DNA of 64,000 nt from Nocardioides sp. TF02-7 (GTDB lineage Bacteria; Actinomycetota; Actinomycetes; Propionibacteriales; Nocardioidaceae): positions 2,728,001 to 2,792,000 of the forward strand of contig NZ_CP092535.1 in the NCBI RefSeq assembly GCF_022437945.1, read 5' to 3'. Both the position numbers and the translations under genes were made by a program. Under the pieces are notes generated by a model. It had not been told where the DNA came from. It made no database searches and saw only the letters and a program-made list of their open reading frames with translations. This document shows, one piece after another, positions 45,279-53,938 of the stretch (positions are counted from its first letter, which is position 1; the number at the start of each line of letters is the position of its first letter).

Positions 45279-46821
45279 GTGACGACGTCCCGCGGTTGGT
45301 GGTGGCTCGCCGGCGTGGTGGCCGGTGCACTGGGTCTGGCGACCAGCTACCTGTCGGCGAGCCTGCTCCGTGTCCGCGAGTCCCCCGCCGTCGCGGTGGC
45401 CGAGGGGGTCATCGAGCTGGCGCCGGGCGCGGTCGCGTCGTGGGCGATCGACACCTTCGGCACCCGCGACAAGACCGCGCTGCTGACCGGGATGTTCCTG
45501 ATCCTCGCGCTGGTGTTCGCCGTGCTCGGCCGGTTGGCGCTCACCCGCTGGTGGACGTCCGTCCTCGGCTTCGTCGCCCTCGCCGGCGTCGCGGTGGTCG
45601 CGGTGCTCGCCAAGCCGGCCACCCAGCCGATCGAGCTGGTGCCGGTGGCCGTCGGGCTGGCGACCTGGCTGGTGGCGATGGTCGTGCTGGCGGGCTGGCT
45701 GCGCCGGTGGGAGGTCGTCGAGAGCGCGGACGACGAGGACGCCGACCCCACCCACACCCGTCGCGGCGTGTTCCTGGCGTTCGCCGGCGTCGGCGGCGTG
45801 GCGCTGGTGTCGGCCGCCGTCGCGCGGATCGTCGGCAACCCGCGCGCCGACGTGGAGCGCGACCGCGCCCTGCTGCGCGTCGACGAGATCACCAAGCCGT
45901 CGCTGCCGCAGGGGGTCAAGGTCGAGGTCGAGGGGGTGGCGCCGTGGCAGACCCCGGTGCCGGAGTTCTACCTGATCGACACCGCCATCCTGAAGCCCAA
46001 CATCCGCCCGCAGGACTGGACGCTGCGGATCCACGGCATGGTCGACCGCGAGATCGAGCTGACCTACGACGACCTGGTCGGCCGCGGCATCACCGAGGAC
46101 TGGATCACGCTCAACTGCGTGTCCAACGAGGTCGGGGGCGACCTGATCGGCAACGCCTGGTGGAGCGGCGTCCGGATCGCGCCGCTGCTCGCCGCGGCCG
46201 GCGTGCAGGACGGCGCCGACGCCGTGCTGCAGACGTCGGAGGACGGCTGGTCCTGCAGCACGCCGCTGACGGCGCTGACCGACGACCGCAACGCGATGCT
46301 CGCGGTCGCGATGAACGGCGAGCCGCTGACCGTCGAGCACGGCTTCCCGGTGCGCACCATCGTGCCGGGCCTCTACGGCTACGTCTCCGCGTGCAAGTGG
46401 GTCGTCGACATGGAGGTCACCCGGTTCGACGACGTCACGGCGTACTGGACCGACAAGGGCTGGGCCGAGCAGGGCCCGGTCAAGCTGGCGTCGCGGGTCG
46501 ACGTGCCGCAGGCCGGCGCCGAGGTCACGGCTGGAACCGTCGTCTGCGGCGGTGTCGCCTGGGCCCAGCACACGGGCGTGCAGGCCGTCGAGGTGTCCCT
46601 CGACGGCGGCTCCTGGACCGAGGCGACGCTCGCGCGGGTGCCCAACGACGACACCTGGGTCCAGTGGCGGGTCGAGCTCGACATCGCTGAGGGCGAGCAC
46701 GACCTGCGGGTCCGCGCCACCGACAAGGACGGGATGGTGCAGACCGGCGCGGTCAGCGACGTCCTCCCCCGACGGCGCCACCGGCTGGCATACGATCGAG
46801 TTCACGGCCGCGTCGTCGTAG
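45279..46821 (+). CDS. Membrane-anchored molybdopterin-dependent oxidoreductase (sulfite oxidase family)
   Basis: 513 residues from GTG 45279 (ATG 45255 in the same frame is possible but overlaps ispF). Four or five membrane segments (WWWLAGVVAGALGLATSYL; TALLTGMFLILALVFAVLG; SVLGFVALAGVAVVAVL), then a linker and the Mo-cofactor domain with the ligand cysteine in WITLNCVSNEVGGDLIGN, followed by a C-terminal Mo-co dimerisation-like domain (GVAWAQHTGVQAVEVSLDGG). One extra C near 46765 shifts the last 18 residues. Oxidoreductase at the outer membrane face; electron partner and substrate unknown. Confidence 0.85.
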
Positions 46822-46840
46822 GGCCCACGGCGCGGGGAAT

Positions 46841-46980
46841 GCGCCGGGTCGGGCCGTTTCTGGTGCGGAGTTGCGCCGGGTCGAGCCAATTCTGGTGCGG
46901 AGATGAGCCGGGTCGGGCCGTTTCTGGTGCGGAGTTGTGCCGGGTCGCGCCGTTTCTGGTGCGGAGTTGCGCCGGGTCGG
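46841..46980. repeat. 32-bp tandem repeat, about 4.4 units
   Basis: The word CCGGGTCG recurs at 46844, 46876, 46908, 46940 and 46972, an exact 32-bp period. The unit reads roughly CCGGGTCGGGCC then GTTTCTGGTGCGGAGTTGCG, with a few substitutions, mostly in units 2 and 3. It fills the gap between the oxidoreductase and the C39-type gene and stops at the latter's stop codon. No spacers, so not CRISPR. Confidence 0.88.
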
Positions 46981-48256
46981 CTACCAGCTGGGGGCGGTGG
47001 CCGGCGAGGGGAGCGGGTGCTCGGCGTCGTGGACCACGTAGGCCAGGCCGCCGGAGGCCTCCAGCCAGACCTTCTCCAGCTGGCCGCGGTCGTAGGTGCG
47101 GCGGACGCCGCGCCGGGTCGGCGAGGCGGGGTCGTTGACGACCACGTCGCCGGACTCGCGGAACCCGACGACCACGAGCAGGTGGCCGTTCGTCGAGCCG
47201 ATCGGCGCGCCGTCGAGCTCGCCGCGGTCGAACGCGATCGACACCACGACCGGGATGCCGGCCGCGACCAGCCGCTCCGCGTCGCGGAGGTTGCGCAGGC
47301 GGGTGACGAACGCCTTCCCGGCCCGCGGGGCGGCGTACGCCGTGTTGAACGGCCAGTTGCCGGTGCCGTCGTAGGCGTGGTCGAAGGTCATCCGCGCCGC
47401 GTGGTCGACCCACGGGTCGACGTGACCGTCCGGCACCCAGCGGTAGCGCTTCGCGGGCGGGAGCGCGTCGTAGTAGCCCAGCACCATCGCGGTCGAGGTC
47501 GGCGAGCACCAGGCCTGGCCGCCGCCGCCCCACCGCGGGTAGTGGCCGCGGTGGCTCATCTGGGAGTACCGCGGCACCGGCAGCACCGTGCCGCGGGCGA
47601 CGCCGGGGCGCGAGGTGCGGCCGGCGGTGGCCGGCAGCCGGCTGGTCATCGCCGTCGCCAGGTCGAGGGAGGGCCGGGCGTCGGTGCCGGTGCGGCGCAT
47701 CAGCCGCACCTGGAGCTGGTAGGACGCCAGGCCGCCGGTGCGCCAGGTGTCGACGGCGACCGTCGTGCCGTCGTCGGGCTGCCCCGAGACCGACCGGCGC
47801 TGCACGAACCGGTCGCCCGCCGCCCACTGCGCGAGCACGTCGAACCGGGTGCGGTCGCCGCTCGCCGAGGCGCCGCGGACCCGGATCTCCACCCAGCTGT
47901 CCCGCGGCGTCGCCGCCGACCAGGGAGGCGATCAGCTCGGTGAACGCGAAGCCCGGCGCCACCCACGGCGACGTCCAGCGCGCCACGTCGTAGGAGCGGC
48001 CCTGGCGGCGCAGGGTCGCCACCGGCGTGCGGAACGCGAGCCGCCCGTCGGCGACCCGGGTGCCCGCCTGGTTGCCCCGGCGCCACTGGCGGCCGGAGTC
48101 CCAGCGGTGGAGGAGGACCTGCCGGCCGGCCGCGGGGGCGGCGGCGAGGGCGACCGCCTCGGGGCTCGCGCTCGCGTCGCTCCCGGCGGTGCTGCAGGCG
48201 GCGAGGCCGGCGAGGGCGGCGGTCAGGCTCAGGAGGGCGGCGAGGGGGCGGCGCAT
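46981..48256 (-). CDS. C39-type cysteine peptidase-like lipoprotein, one frame break
   Basis: 424 residues after removing one C near 47920. Signal MRRPLAALLSLTAALAG with lipobox LAAC. An N-terminal beta-rich domain (LHRWDSGRQWRRGNQAGTRV; VEIRVRGASASGDRTRFDVL) precedes a papain-like domain with cysteine in QAWCSPTSTAMVLGYYD, histidine in STNGHLLVVVGF and aspartate in VVNDPASP. Probably a surface peptidase or amidase of the C39_2 family. Stop at 46981 is immediately next to the 32-bp repeats. Confidence 0.85.
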
Positions 48257-48393
48257 GCGAGGGACGGTACGTCACATGCGTCACTCCTGTCACAGGCCGG
48301 GTCGCGCGGCGCGGGACGCGGCCGGCCCTCCCGGCGGGCGGGGGAGCACCCGACGATGCCGGTCACCCCTGTGCCGCTCCCTAGACTGGCCCG

Positions 48394-49818
48394 GTGACGT
48401 TCCGGCTGTATGACACCCAGACCCGCGAGGTCCGTGACTTCGTGCCCCTCCAGGAGGGCAAGGCGGGTCTCTACGTGTGCGGCCTGACCGTGCAGAGCGA
48501 GCCGCACGTCGGCCACGTCCGGTCGGGGGTCAACTTCGACGTGCTCCAGCGGTGGCTGCGCCACCTCGGCTACGACGTGACGTTCATCCGCAACATCACC
48601 GACGTCGACGACAAGATCCTCGCCAAGTCCGCCGAGCAGGGGCGGCCCTGGTACAACCTCGCCTACGCGATGCACCGCGAGCTCGACCGGGCCTACGACG
48701 CCCTCAACGTGGCGCCGCCGACCTACGAGCCCGCCGCGACCGGCCACGTCCCCGAGATGGTCGAGCTGATCCAGGAGCTCGTCGAGCGCGGGCACGCCTA
48801 CGCCGCCGACGACGGCTCCGGCGACGTCTACTTCGACGTGCGCTCGTGGCCGTCGTACGGAGAGCTCACGCACCAGGCGATCGACGACATGGAGGCGGCC
48901 GCCGACGCCGACCCGCGCGGCAAGCGCGACCCCCGTGACTTCGCGCTCTGGAAGGGGCACAAGGAGTCCGAGCCGGCGACCGCGTCGTGGCCGTCGCCGT
49001 GGGGACGCGGTCGTCCCGGCTGGCACATCGAGTGCTCGGCGATGGCGGGCAAGTACCTCGGCGCGGCGTTCGACATCCACGGCGGCGGGGTCGACCTCCG
49101 CTTCCCGCACCACGAGAACGAGCAGGCCCAGTCGCGCGCCGCGGGCCGCCCGTTCGCGACGTACTGGATGCACAACGCCTGGATCACCACGGCCGGCGAG
49201 AAGATGTCGAAGTCGCTGGGCAACACCCTGTCGATCCCGGCGATCCTCGAGCGCTACCGCGGCATCGAGCTGCGCTACTACCTCGTGGCGGCCCACTACC
49301 GGTCGCACGTGGAGTTCTCGTTCGAGGCGCTCGACGAGGCCGCGGCCGGGTTCCGGCGGGTCGAGGGCTTCCTCGAGCGCGCCGAGGAGGCGCTGCGGGC
49401 GAGCGGCACGCCCGAGCACCTCGGCAGCGTGCCCCCGGCGTTCGTGCACGCGATGAACGACGACCTCGGCACGCCCGCCGCGGTGGCGGCCATCCACGAC
49501 GCGGTGCGGGTGGGCAACCGGCTGCTGGCCGAGGGCTCGCACGAGCGGCTGAGCGAGGTGCTCGGCGCGGTGCAGTCGATGCTCGAGATCCTCGGCCTCA
49601 ACCCGGCCTCCCCGGTGTGGGCCGGGTCCGGCGGCGCCGCCGCCGACGAGAAGCTGTCGGCCGCCGTCGACGCCCTCGTCTCGGGGCTGCTCGAGGAGCG
49701 GGCACGGGCCCGCGACGCGAAGGACTGGGCACGGGCCGACGCGATCCGCGACCAGATCAAGGCTGCCGGGATCGAGGTCACCGACACCCCGACCGGCCCG
49801 ACATGGACGGTGGGCTGA
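48394..49818 (+). CDS. cysS: Cysteinyl-tRNA synthetase
   Basis: Class I aminoacyl-tRNA synthetase, 474 residues, uninterrupted. Zinc cysteine in [20 protein letters not shown], which also holds the HIGH-type motif (PHVGH). [32 protein letters not shown] and the KMSKS motif in [13 protein letters not shown] are present. GTG 48394. The C-terminal [33 protein letters not shown] region is typical. rlmB follows 1 nt after the stop, a conserved actinobacterial pair. Confidence 0.96.
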   Translation: MTFRLYDTQTREVRDFVPLQEGKAGLYVCGLTVQSEPHVGHVRSGVNFDVLQRWLRHLGYDVTFIRNITDVDDKILAKSAEQGRPWYNLAYAMHRELDRAYDALNVAPPTYEPAATGHVPEMVELIQELVERGHAYAADDGSGDVYFDVRSWPSYGELTHQAIDDMEAAADADPRGKRDPRDFALWKGHKESEPATASWPSPWGRGRPGWHIECSAMAGKYLGAAFDIHGGGVDLRFPHHENEQAQSRAAGRPFATYWMHNAWITTAGEKMSKSLGNTLSIPAILERYRGIELRYYLVAAHYRSHVEFSFEALDEAAAGFRRVEGFLERAEEALRASGTPEHLGSVPPAFVHAMNDDLGTPAAVAAIHDAVRVGNRLLAEGSHERLSEVLGAVQSMLEILGLNPASPVWAGSGGAAADEKLSAAVDALVSGLLEERARARDAKDWARADAIRDQIKAAGIEVTDTPTGPTWTVG

Positions 49819-49819
49819 C

Positions 49820-50813
49820 ATGGCCGGCAACAGCGCGCGTCGCGGAGCGGTGCGCAAGTCGAGCAAGAAGCCGACGGCAGGCTCCGGCGGTCGCGTCAAG
49901 CGGGGCCTGGAGGGCAAGGGGCCGACGCCGCGGGCGGAGGACCGGCCCTACCACAAGGCGCACAAGTCCAAGCAGGCCAAGCAGTCGCGGCAGGCCGAGC
50001 AGTCCAAGCAGGCGGGCGGGAGCAGGCGGAGCGGCTCCCGGCGCCGCGCTCCCGGCGACGCGGAGTGGATCGCCGGCCGCAACCCCGTCGTCGAGGCGCT
50101 GCGCGAACGGGTCCCGGTCACGGCGGTCTACGTCGCCGAGGGCGCCGAGCGCGACGGACGGCTGCGCGAGACCTTCCGGCTCGCGGCCGAGCACGGCGTC
50201 GCGCTGCTCGAGGTGAGCCGCACCGAGCTCGACCGGCTGACCGACGGCGCCGTCCACCAGGGTCTGGCGGCCAAGATCCCGCCGTACGAGTACGCCCACC
50301 CCGACGACCTCCTCGACGCCGCCGCGGAGATGGGGGAGAAGCCCCTGGTCGTCGTCCTCGACTCGGTCACCGACCCCCGCAACCTCGGGGCGGTCGTGCG
50401 CAGCGCGGCCGGTTTCGGCGCGCACGGCGTCGTGGTGCCGGAGCGGCGGGCGGCCGGCATGACCGCCTCGGCGTGGAAGACGTCGGCCGGCGCCGCGGCG
50501 CGGATCCCGGTGGCCCAGACGGTCAACCTGACCCGGCAGCTCAAGGCCTACCAGGACGCGGGGTGCTTCGTCGTCGGCCTCGCCGCCGACGGCGACCTGA
50601 CCCTCCGGGGAGCTGGTCGCCGACGACGACCTCGCCCGCGGCCCGCTGGTGATCGTCGTCGGCGCGGAGGGCGGTGGGCTGTCGCGGCTGGTGTCGGAGA
50701 CCTGCGACCGGCTGGTGTCGATCCCCATGGCCGGCGTCCTCGAGTCGCTCAACGCCGGCGTCGCCGCGTCGGTCGCGCTCTACGCCGTCGCCGAGGCCCG
50801 CGCCCGCCTCTGA
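49820..50813 (+). CDS. rlmB: 23S rRNA (guanosine-2'-O-)-methyltransferase RlmB / SpoU family, one frame break
   Basis: 330 residues after removing one G near 50612. A basic, lysine/glutamine-rich N-terminus ([20 protein letters not shown]) of about 75 residues precedes the substrate-binding domain ([20 protein letters not shown]). The SPOUT knot has [40 protein letters not shown] and the motif [19 protein letters not shown]. Modifies G2251-type nucleotides in 23S rRNA by analogy. Directly behind cysS. Confidence 0.92.
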
Positions 50814-50875
50814 TCCTCCCCGTCCGGCGCCAGGGGGTCTTGGGCGCCGGCTCGTGGGGTCTCTAGGGTGGCGGG

Positions 50876-52015
50876 ATGGTGGAGAGGCTGCTGCCGACGG
50901 AGGAGGCCGACGAGCTGCTGGCCCTGGCGCGGGAGATCGCGACCAAGGAGCTGGCGCCGCAGGTGCACGAGGCCGAGGAGGCCGGCGAGTTCCCCGAGGC
51001 GGCGTACCGGCTGCTCGGGAAGGCGGGGCTGCTGAGCCTGCCGTTCCCGGAGGAGTACGGCGGCGGGGGCCAGCCCTACGAGGTCTACCTGCAGGTCGTC
51101 GAGGAGATCGCCGCGGCGTGGCCGAGCGTCGGCGTCGGCACCAGCGTCCACAGCCTGACCGCGACGGTCGTCGAGGCCAACGCGTCCGACCGGGTGCGGC
51201 AGGAGTGGCTGCCGCGGATGCTGGGCGGCGACTGGCTCGGCGCCTACTGCCTCTCCGAGCCCCAGGCCGGCTCCGACGTCAGCGGCATCCGCACCGCGGC
51301 CGTCCGCGACGGCGACGACTACGTCGTCAACGGCACCAAGCAGTGGATCTCCAACGGCTCGTGCGCCGACTACTACATCCTGTTCGCGCGCACGGCGCCC
51401 GACCCGAAGCGCGGGCTGTCGGCGTTCGTGGTGCCCGACGGCACGGCCGGCATGTCGTTCGGGGCGCCCGAGCGCAAGATGGGGCTCGCGTGCGACGTGA
51501 CCACCCAGGTGCTCTTCGACGACGCGCGGGTGCCCGCGGCGCAGCTCGTGGGCGAGGAGGGACGCGGGATGCAGGTCGCGCTGTCCGCGCTCGACGCCGG
51601 CCGGCTCGGCATCGCCGCCGTCGCGACCGGCATCGCGCAGGCCGCCCTCGACCACGCGGTCGCCTACGCCAAGGAACGGGTCCAGTTCGGGCGCCCGATC
51701 GGCGACAACCAGGGCCTGCAGTTCATGCTCGCCGACATGGCCGCCGACGTGGAGCGCGCCCGGTCGACGTACCTCCACGCCGCGCGGCTCAAGGACGCCG
51801 GCCGCCGGTTCTCGCGGCAGGCCTCGATCGCCAAGCTCACCGCCACCGACGCCGCGATGCGGGTGACGACCGACGCCGTTCAGGTGCTCGGCGGCAACGG
51901 CTACACGCGCGAGTACCCGGTCGAGCGCCTCTTCCGCGACGCCAAGGTGACCCAGATCTTCGAGGGCACCAACCAGATCCAGCGGATGGTGGTCGCGCGG
52001 GACCTGCTGCGGTAG
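50876..52015 (+). CDS. Acyl-CoA dehydrogenase
   Basis: 379 residues, uninterrupted. [19 protein letters not shown] is the FAD/substrate motif, [16 protein letters not shown] follows, then [20 protein letters not shown] and [20 protein letters not shown]. The C-terminal [18 protein letters not shown] carries the usual catalytic-loop glutamate. Close in form to short/branched-chain acyl-CoA dehydrogenases. ATG 50876. Stands alone between rlmB and a convergent SRPBCC gene. Confidence 0.94.
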   Translation: MVERLLPTEEADELLALAREIATKELAPQVHEAEEAGEFPEAAYRLLGKAGLLSLPFPEEYGGGGQPYEVYLQVVEEIAAAWPSVGVGTSVHSLTATVVEANASDRVRQEWLPRMLGGDWLGAYCLSEPQAGSDVSGIRTAAVRDGDDYVVNGTKQWISNGSCADYYILFARTAPDPKRGLSAFVVPDGTAGMSFGAPERKMGLACDVTTQVLFDDARVPAAQLVGEEGRGMQVALSALDAGRLGIAAVATGIAQAALDHAVAYAKERVQFGRPIGDNQGLQFMLADMAADVERARSTYLHAARLKDAGRRFSRQASIAKLTATDAAMRVTTDAVQVLGGNGYTREYPVERLFRDAKVTQIFEGTNQIQRMVVARDLLR

Positions 52016-52085
52016 GGCTGCGGCTGCGGCACTGGCTGTGCGGGCGGGGACGGGCGGCGGCTGCGGGCGGCGGCTGCGGGCGGGC

Positions 52086-52131
52086 GACGTCATACGAATC
52101 GTGGGCGATCGCCCTCGCCCCGCATGACGTC
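52086..52131. repeat. Palindromic element, copy 2 (CGTCATACG family)
   Basis: GACGTCATACG at 52086-52096 and CGCATGACGTC at 52121-52131 form arms with one mismatch; inside is a 12-bp perfect palindrome GGGCGATCGCCC at 52103-52114. It lies between the convergent acyl-CoA dehydrogenase and SRPBCC genes and could act as a shared terminator. The flanking DNA at 52016-52085 is GGCTGCGGGCGG-rich with no other feature seen. Confidence 0.75.
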
Positions 52132-52146
52132 CCGGGGTGGTCGGGC

Positions 52147-52668
52147 TCAGGCGGCGCGGAGCCGGCGTACGACGGTGCGGGCGAGGATGCCGAGGGTCCC
52201 CTTGAGGTGCTGCTCGCTGATCACGGGGAAGACCGCCTTCCACTCCTCGCGGGCGGTCGACCAGTCGTAGTAGCTGGTGACCAGCGTGCGACTGCCGTTG
52301 CCGGGGCTGTCGTGAGCGGGCTCGAGTCGGTAGCCGTAGACGTGCCCGATCGGCGGGCGGATGGTCCCGATGGTCGACCACGCGATCTCCCGGTCGCGGT
52401 CGAACCGCTCGATGACCACCTCGACGTCGTACTCACCCATCGGCAGGTCGCCCAGCGCCTCGCGGTCCATGTGCACGACGAACCGATCGCCCAAGGCGCC
52501 GACCGGCTCGCCGGTCGCGTCCATCAGCATCCCCGAGGAGTCGATGTCGACGTGTCCCTGCGGGTCGCTGAGCACCGCGAAGATCGCGGACGCTGGTGCG
52601 GCGACCAGGCGCTGCACCTCGAGCCGCTCGTCGGTTCGCTCTTCCTTGTCCTCGCTCTGCTGCGACAT
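52147..52668 (-). CDS. SRPBCC-fold (polyketide cyclase/dehydrase-like) protein
   Basis: 173 residues from ATG 52668. EVQRLVAAPASAIFAVLSDPQGHVDIDSSG is the opening strand-helix of the START/SRPBCC fold, followed by GDRFVVHMDREALGDLPMGEYDVEVVIERFDRDREIAW and RTLVTSYYDWSTAREEWKAVFP. Likely binds a lipid or small hydrophobic ligand; no catalytic residues can be assigned. The frame stays open upstream through the 63-bp repeats, but the ATG at 52668 is the natural start. Confidence 0.82.
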   Translation of the reverse strand: MSQQSEDKEERTDERLEVQRLVAAPASAIFAVLSDPQGHVDIDSSGMLMDATGEPVGALGDRFVVHMDREALGDLPMGEYDVEVVIERFDRDREIAWSTIGTIRPPIGHVYGYRLEPAHDSPGNGSRTLVTSYYDWSTAREEWKAVFPVISEQHLKGTLGILARTVVRRLRAA

Positions 52669-52698
52669 GCCCGCGATGATAGGGGAGGGGTCCGTAGC

Positions 52699-52986
52699 CC
52701 TAACCTTGTCCACGATCCCCGGTTGGTCTGCCGGGCCGAGGTGCTGCCCCGCCAGGCGGGCCCTGACCTTGTCCACGATCCCCGGTTGGTCTGCCGGGCC
52801 GAGGTGCTGCCCCGCCAGGCGGGCCCTGACCTTGTCCACGATCCCCGGTTGGTCTGCCGGGCCGAGGTGCTGCCCCGCCAGGCGGGCCCTGACCTTGTCC
52901 ACGATCCCCGGTTGGTCTGCCGGGCCGAGGTGCTGCCCCGCCAGGCGGGCCCTAACCTTGTCCACGATCCCCGGTTGGTCTGCCGG
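52699..52986. repeat. 63-bp tandem array whose units carry the 5' end of tRNA-Gln
   Basis: CCTTGTCCACG recurs at 52704, 52767, 52830, 52893 and 52956, an exact 63-bp period. Each unit contains TCCCCGGTTGGTCTGCCGG, identical to the first 19 nt of the adjacent tRNA-like gene (copies at 52716, 52779, 52842, 52905 and the gene itself at 52968), plus a CCCGCCAGGCGGG hairpin. 63 is a multiple of 3, so 21-residue repeats stay open in several frames, but I see no start or reason to call it coding. It fills the roughly 300-bp gap after the SRPBCC gene. Confidence 0.88.
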
Positions 52987-53047
52987 CAGGGCCCGCCTGA
53001 CTTTGAATCAGGATTAGCGACGTAGGTTCGACTCCTACCCGGGGGAG
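52968..53047 (+). tRNA. tRNA-Gln (anticodon TTG), irregular D and variable regions
   Basis: Acceptor TCCCCGG (52968-52974) pairs with CCGGGG(G)A near the 3' end. Anticodon arm CCTGA-CTTTGAA-TCAGG gives TTG at 53003-53005; T arm GTAGG-TTCGACT-CCTAC is standard. The D arm (GGTC...GGCC with extra bases) and a 9-nt variable region are longer than usual, giving 80 nt to the discriminator. The extra G in the acceptor matches the run-length errors seen elsewhere. From memory, a tRNA-Gln upstream of glmU is common in actinomycetes. A chimera of a repeat unit and a tRNA 3' half cannot be excluded. Confidence 0.6.
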
Positions 53048-53060
53048 CTCGTCCCGCAGC

Positions 53061-53117
53061 GGCGGACGTCATACGGACAGGGCCACCGGTGGCCCCATCC
53101 GTATGACGTTCTCCGCC
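53061..53117. repeat. Palindromic element, copy 3 (CGTCATACG family)
   Basis: Outer arms CGTCATACGGA (53067-53077) and TCCGTATGACG (53098-53108) are perfect; inside is a 16-bp perfect palindrome GGGCCACCGGTGGCCC (53080-53095). Outside, GGCGGA and TCTCCGCC extend the pairing. It starts 14 bp after the tRNA gene and may end its transcript. Confidence 0.8.
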
Positions 53118-53126
53118 GTTCCGGCT

Positions 53127-53164
53127 CGCCTTCGCCTTCCTCGGCGGCCACCTCCCGACCCGCG
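53127..53164 (+). repeat. 38-bp direct repeat, left copy
   Basis: Starts CGCCTTCGCCTTCCTCGGCG and continues identically with the copy at 53883 through CCCGACCCGCG. The two copies are 756 bp apart and bracket one small secreted-protein gene. Confidence 0.85.
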
Positions 53165-53194
53165 CGTACGGCCGATGGCAGCGCCGTCCCTTGA

Positions 53195-53701
53195 TCAACC
53201 TCGAGGTAGGCGCCGGACGGCTGGCGCTCGATCCACCGACTGCCCGCGCTGGATGCCGAACTGGACGAAGACCCGCTCGCGGGCGTCGTCCCCGAGGCAG
53301 CGCCGGGCGACCCGGAGCCGGACCTGGTCCTCGTCCCATGCGCCTGACACGGCTCGGCACCGCCGCGGCTCGAGGTCGAAATGGTTGAAGTAGAACAGCC
53401 TCACGCGCGGCGACTGTCCGGGCCGCTTCATGATCCGGAGAACGTGGCCGGCCTCGAAGATGCTGAACCGGGAGATGCTCAGGGCCGCCGACCCTCGTCG
53501 ACCCAGGTCCGGGACGTCGGCCAGGACCCGGACGTGAGTGCGGGCGTGCACGTATCTGACCTGGTGCACGTCGATGGTGGCAGGAGCGTCGCCCCGCGGA
53601 TCCTGCCGCTGCTGGCTGTCCGCGTACGTGGGAGACGCCGCGATGCCGGCGCCCACCACGAGAGCAAGGGCCGCTAGCGCAACTAGCTTGGCTCGGCACA
53701 T
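53195..53701 (-). CDS. Small secreted protein of unknown function
   Basis: 168 residues from ATG 53701, with GGAAGAGG upstream. Signal peptide MCRAKLVALAALALVVGAG with a likely cleavage after TYA-DS, then a charged, beta-rich domain (DVHQVRYVHARTHVRVLADV; AALSISRFSIFEAGHVLRIM; VRLFYFNHFDLEPRRCRAVS). Not recognised. Codon use is like its neighbours. It sits alone between 38-bp direct repeats, with tRNA-Gln on one side and glmU on the other, which suggests a cassette inserted or duplicated here. Confidence 0.68.
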   Translation of the reverse strand: MCRAKLVALAALALVVGAGIAASPTYADSQQRQDPRGDAPATIDVHQVRYVHARTHVRVLADVPDLGRRGSAALSISRFSIFEAGHVLRIMKRPGQSPRVRLFYFNHFDLEPRRCRAVSGAWDEDQVRLRVARRCLGDDARERVFVQFGIQRGQSVDRAPAVRRLPRG

Positions 53702-53882
53702 CTGACTACCTCTTCCCTGTAGGCCCCCGTCACAGTGAGGGTACGAGTGCCGGACCGGGGGCTGCCGGTGTGCCTCGTGCTCCACGGTGGCGACAGCGGC
53801 CGGCCTGCTGACTACGGGGATCTCTCGGGCTCCCGCAGCAGCTGACTGCCACGGTGCGCGCGGGCGCACCGCCGTTCGACGA

Positions 53883-53920
53883 CGCCTTCGCCTTCCTCGG
53901 CGGCCACCTCCCGACCCGCG
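53883..53920 (+). repeat. 38-bp direct repeat, right copy
   Basis: Exact match to 53127-53164. It ends 18 bp before the glmU start, so it lies in the glmU leader. Nothing else was seen in the 237-bp gap between the secreted-protein gene and glmU. Confidence 0.85.
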
Positions 53921-53938
53921 GGCCGTAGTCTCGTCGCC

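Noticed and set aside
46841..46980. CRISPR array
   Set aside because: The 32-bp units abut one another with no unique spacers, and no cas genes are in the window.
52699..52986. CRISPR array or a 21-residue-repeat protein
   Set aside because: The 63-bp units are near-identical throughout, without repeat/spacer alternation. They stay open in several frames only because 63 is a multiple of 3; no start site, signal or composition supports translation.
53103..53700. Plus-strand reading frames opposite the small secreted protein
   Set aside because: The minus-strand frame has a signal peptide and ribosome site; the plus-strand frames are Arg/Pro-rich shadows.
53127..53920. Insertion sequence
   Set aside because: No transposase, and the repeats are direct rather than terminal inverted repeats.
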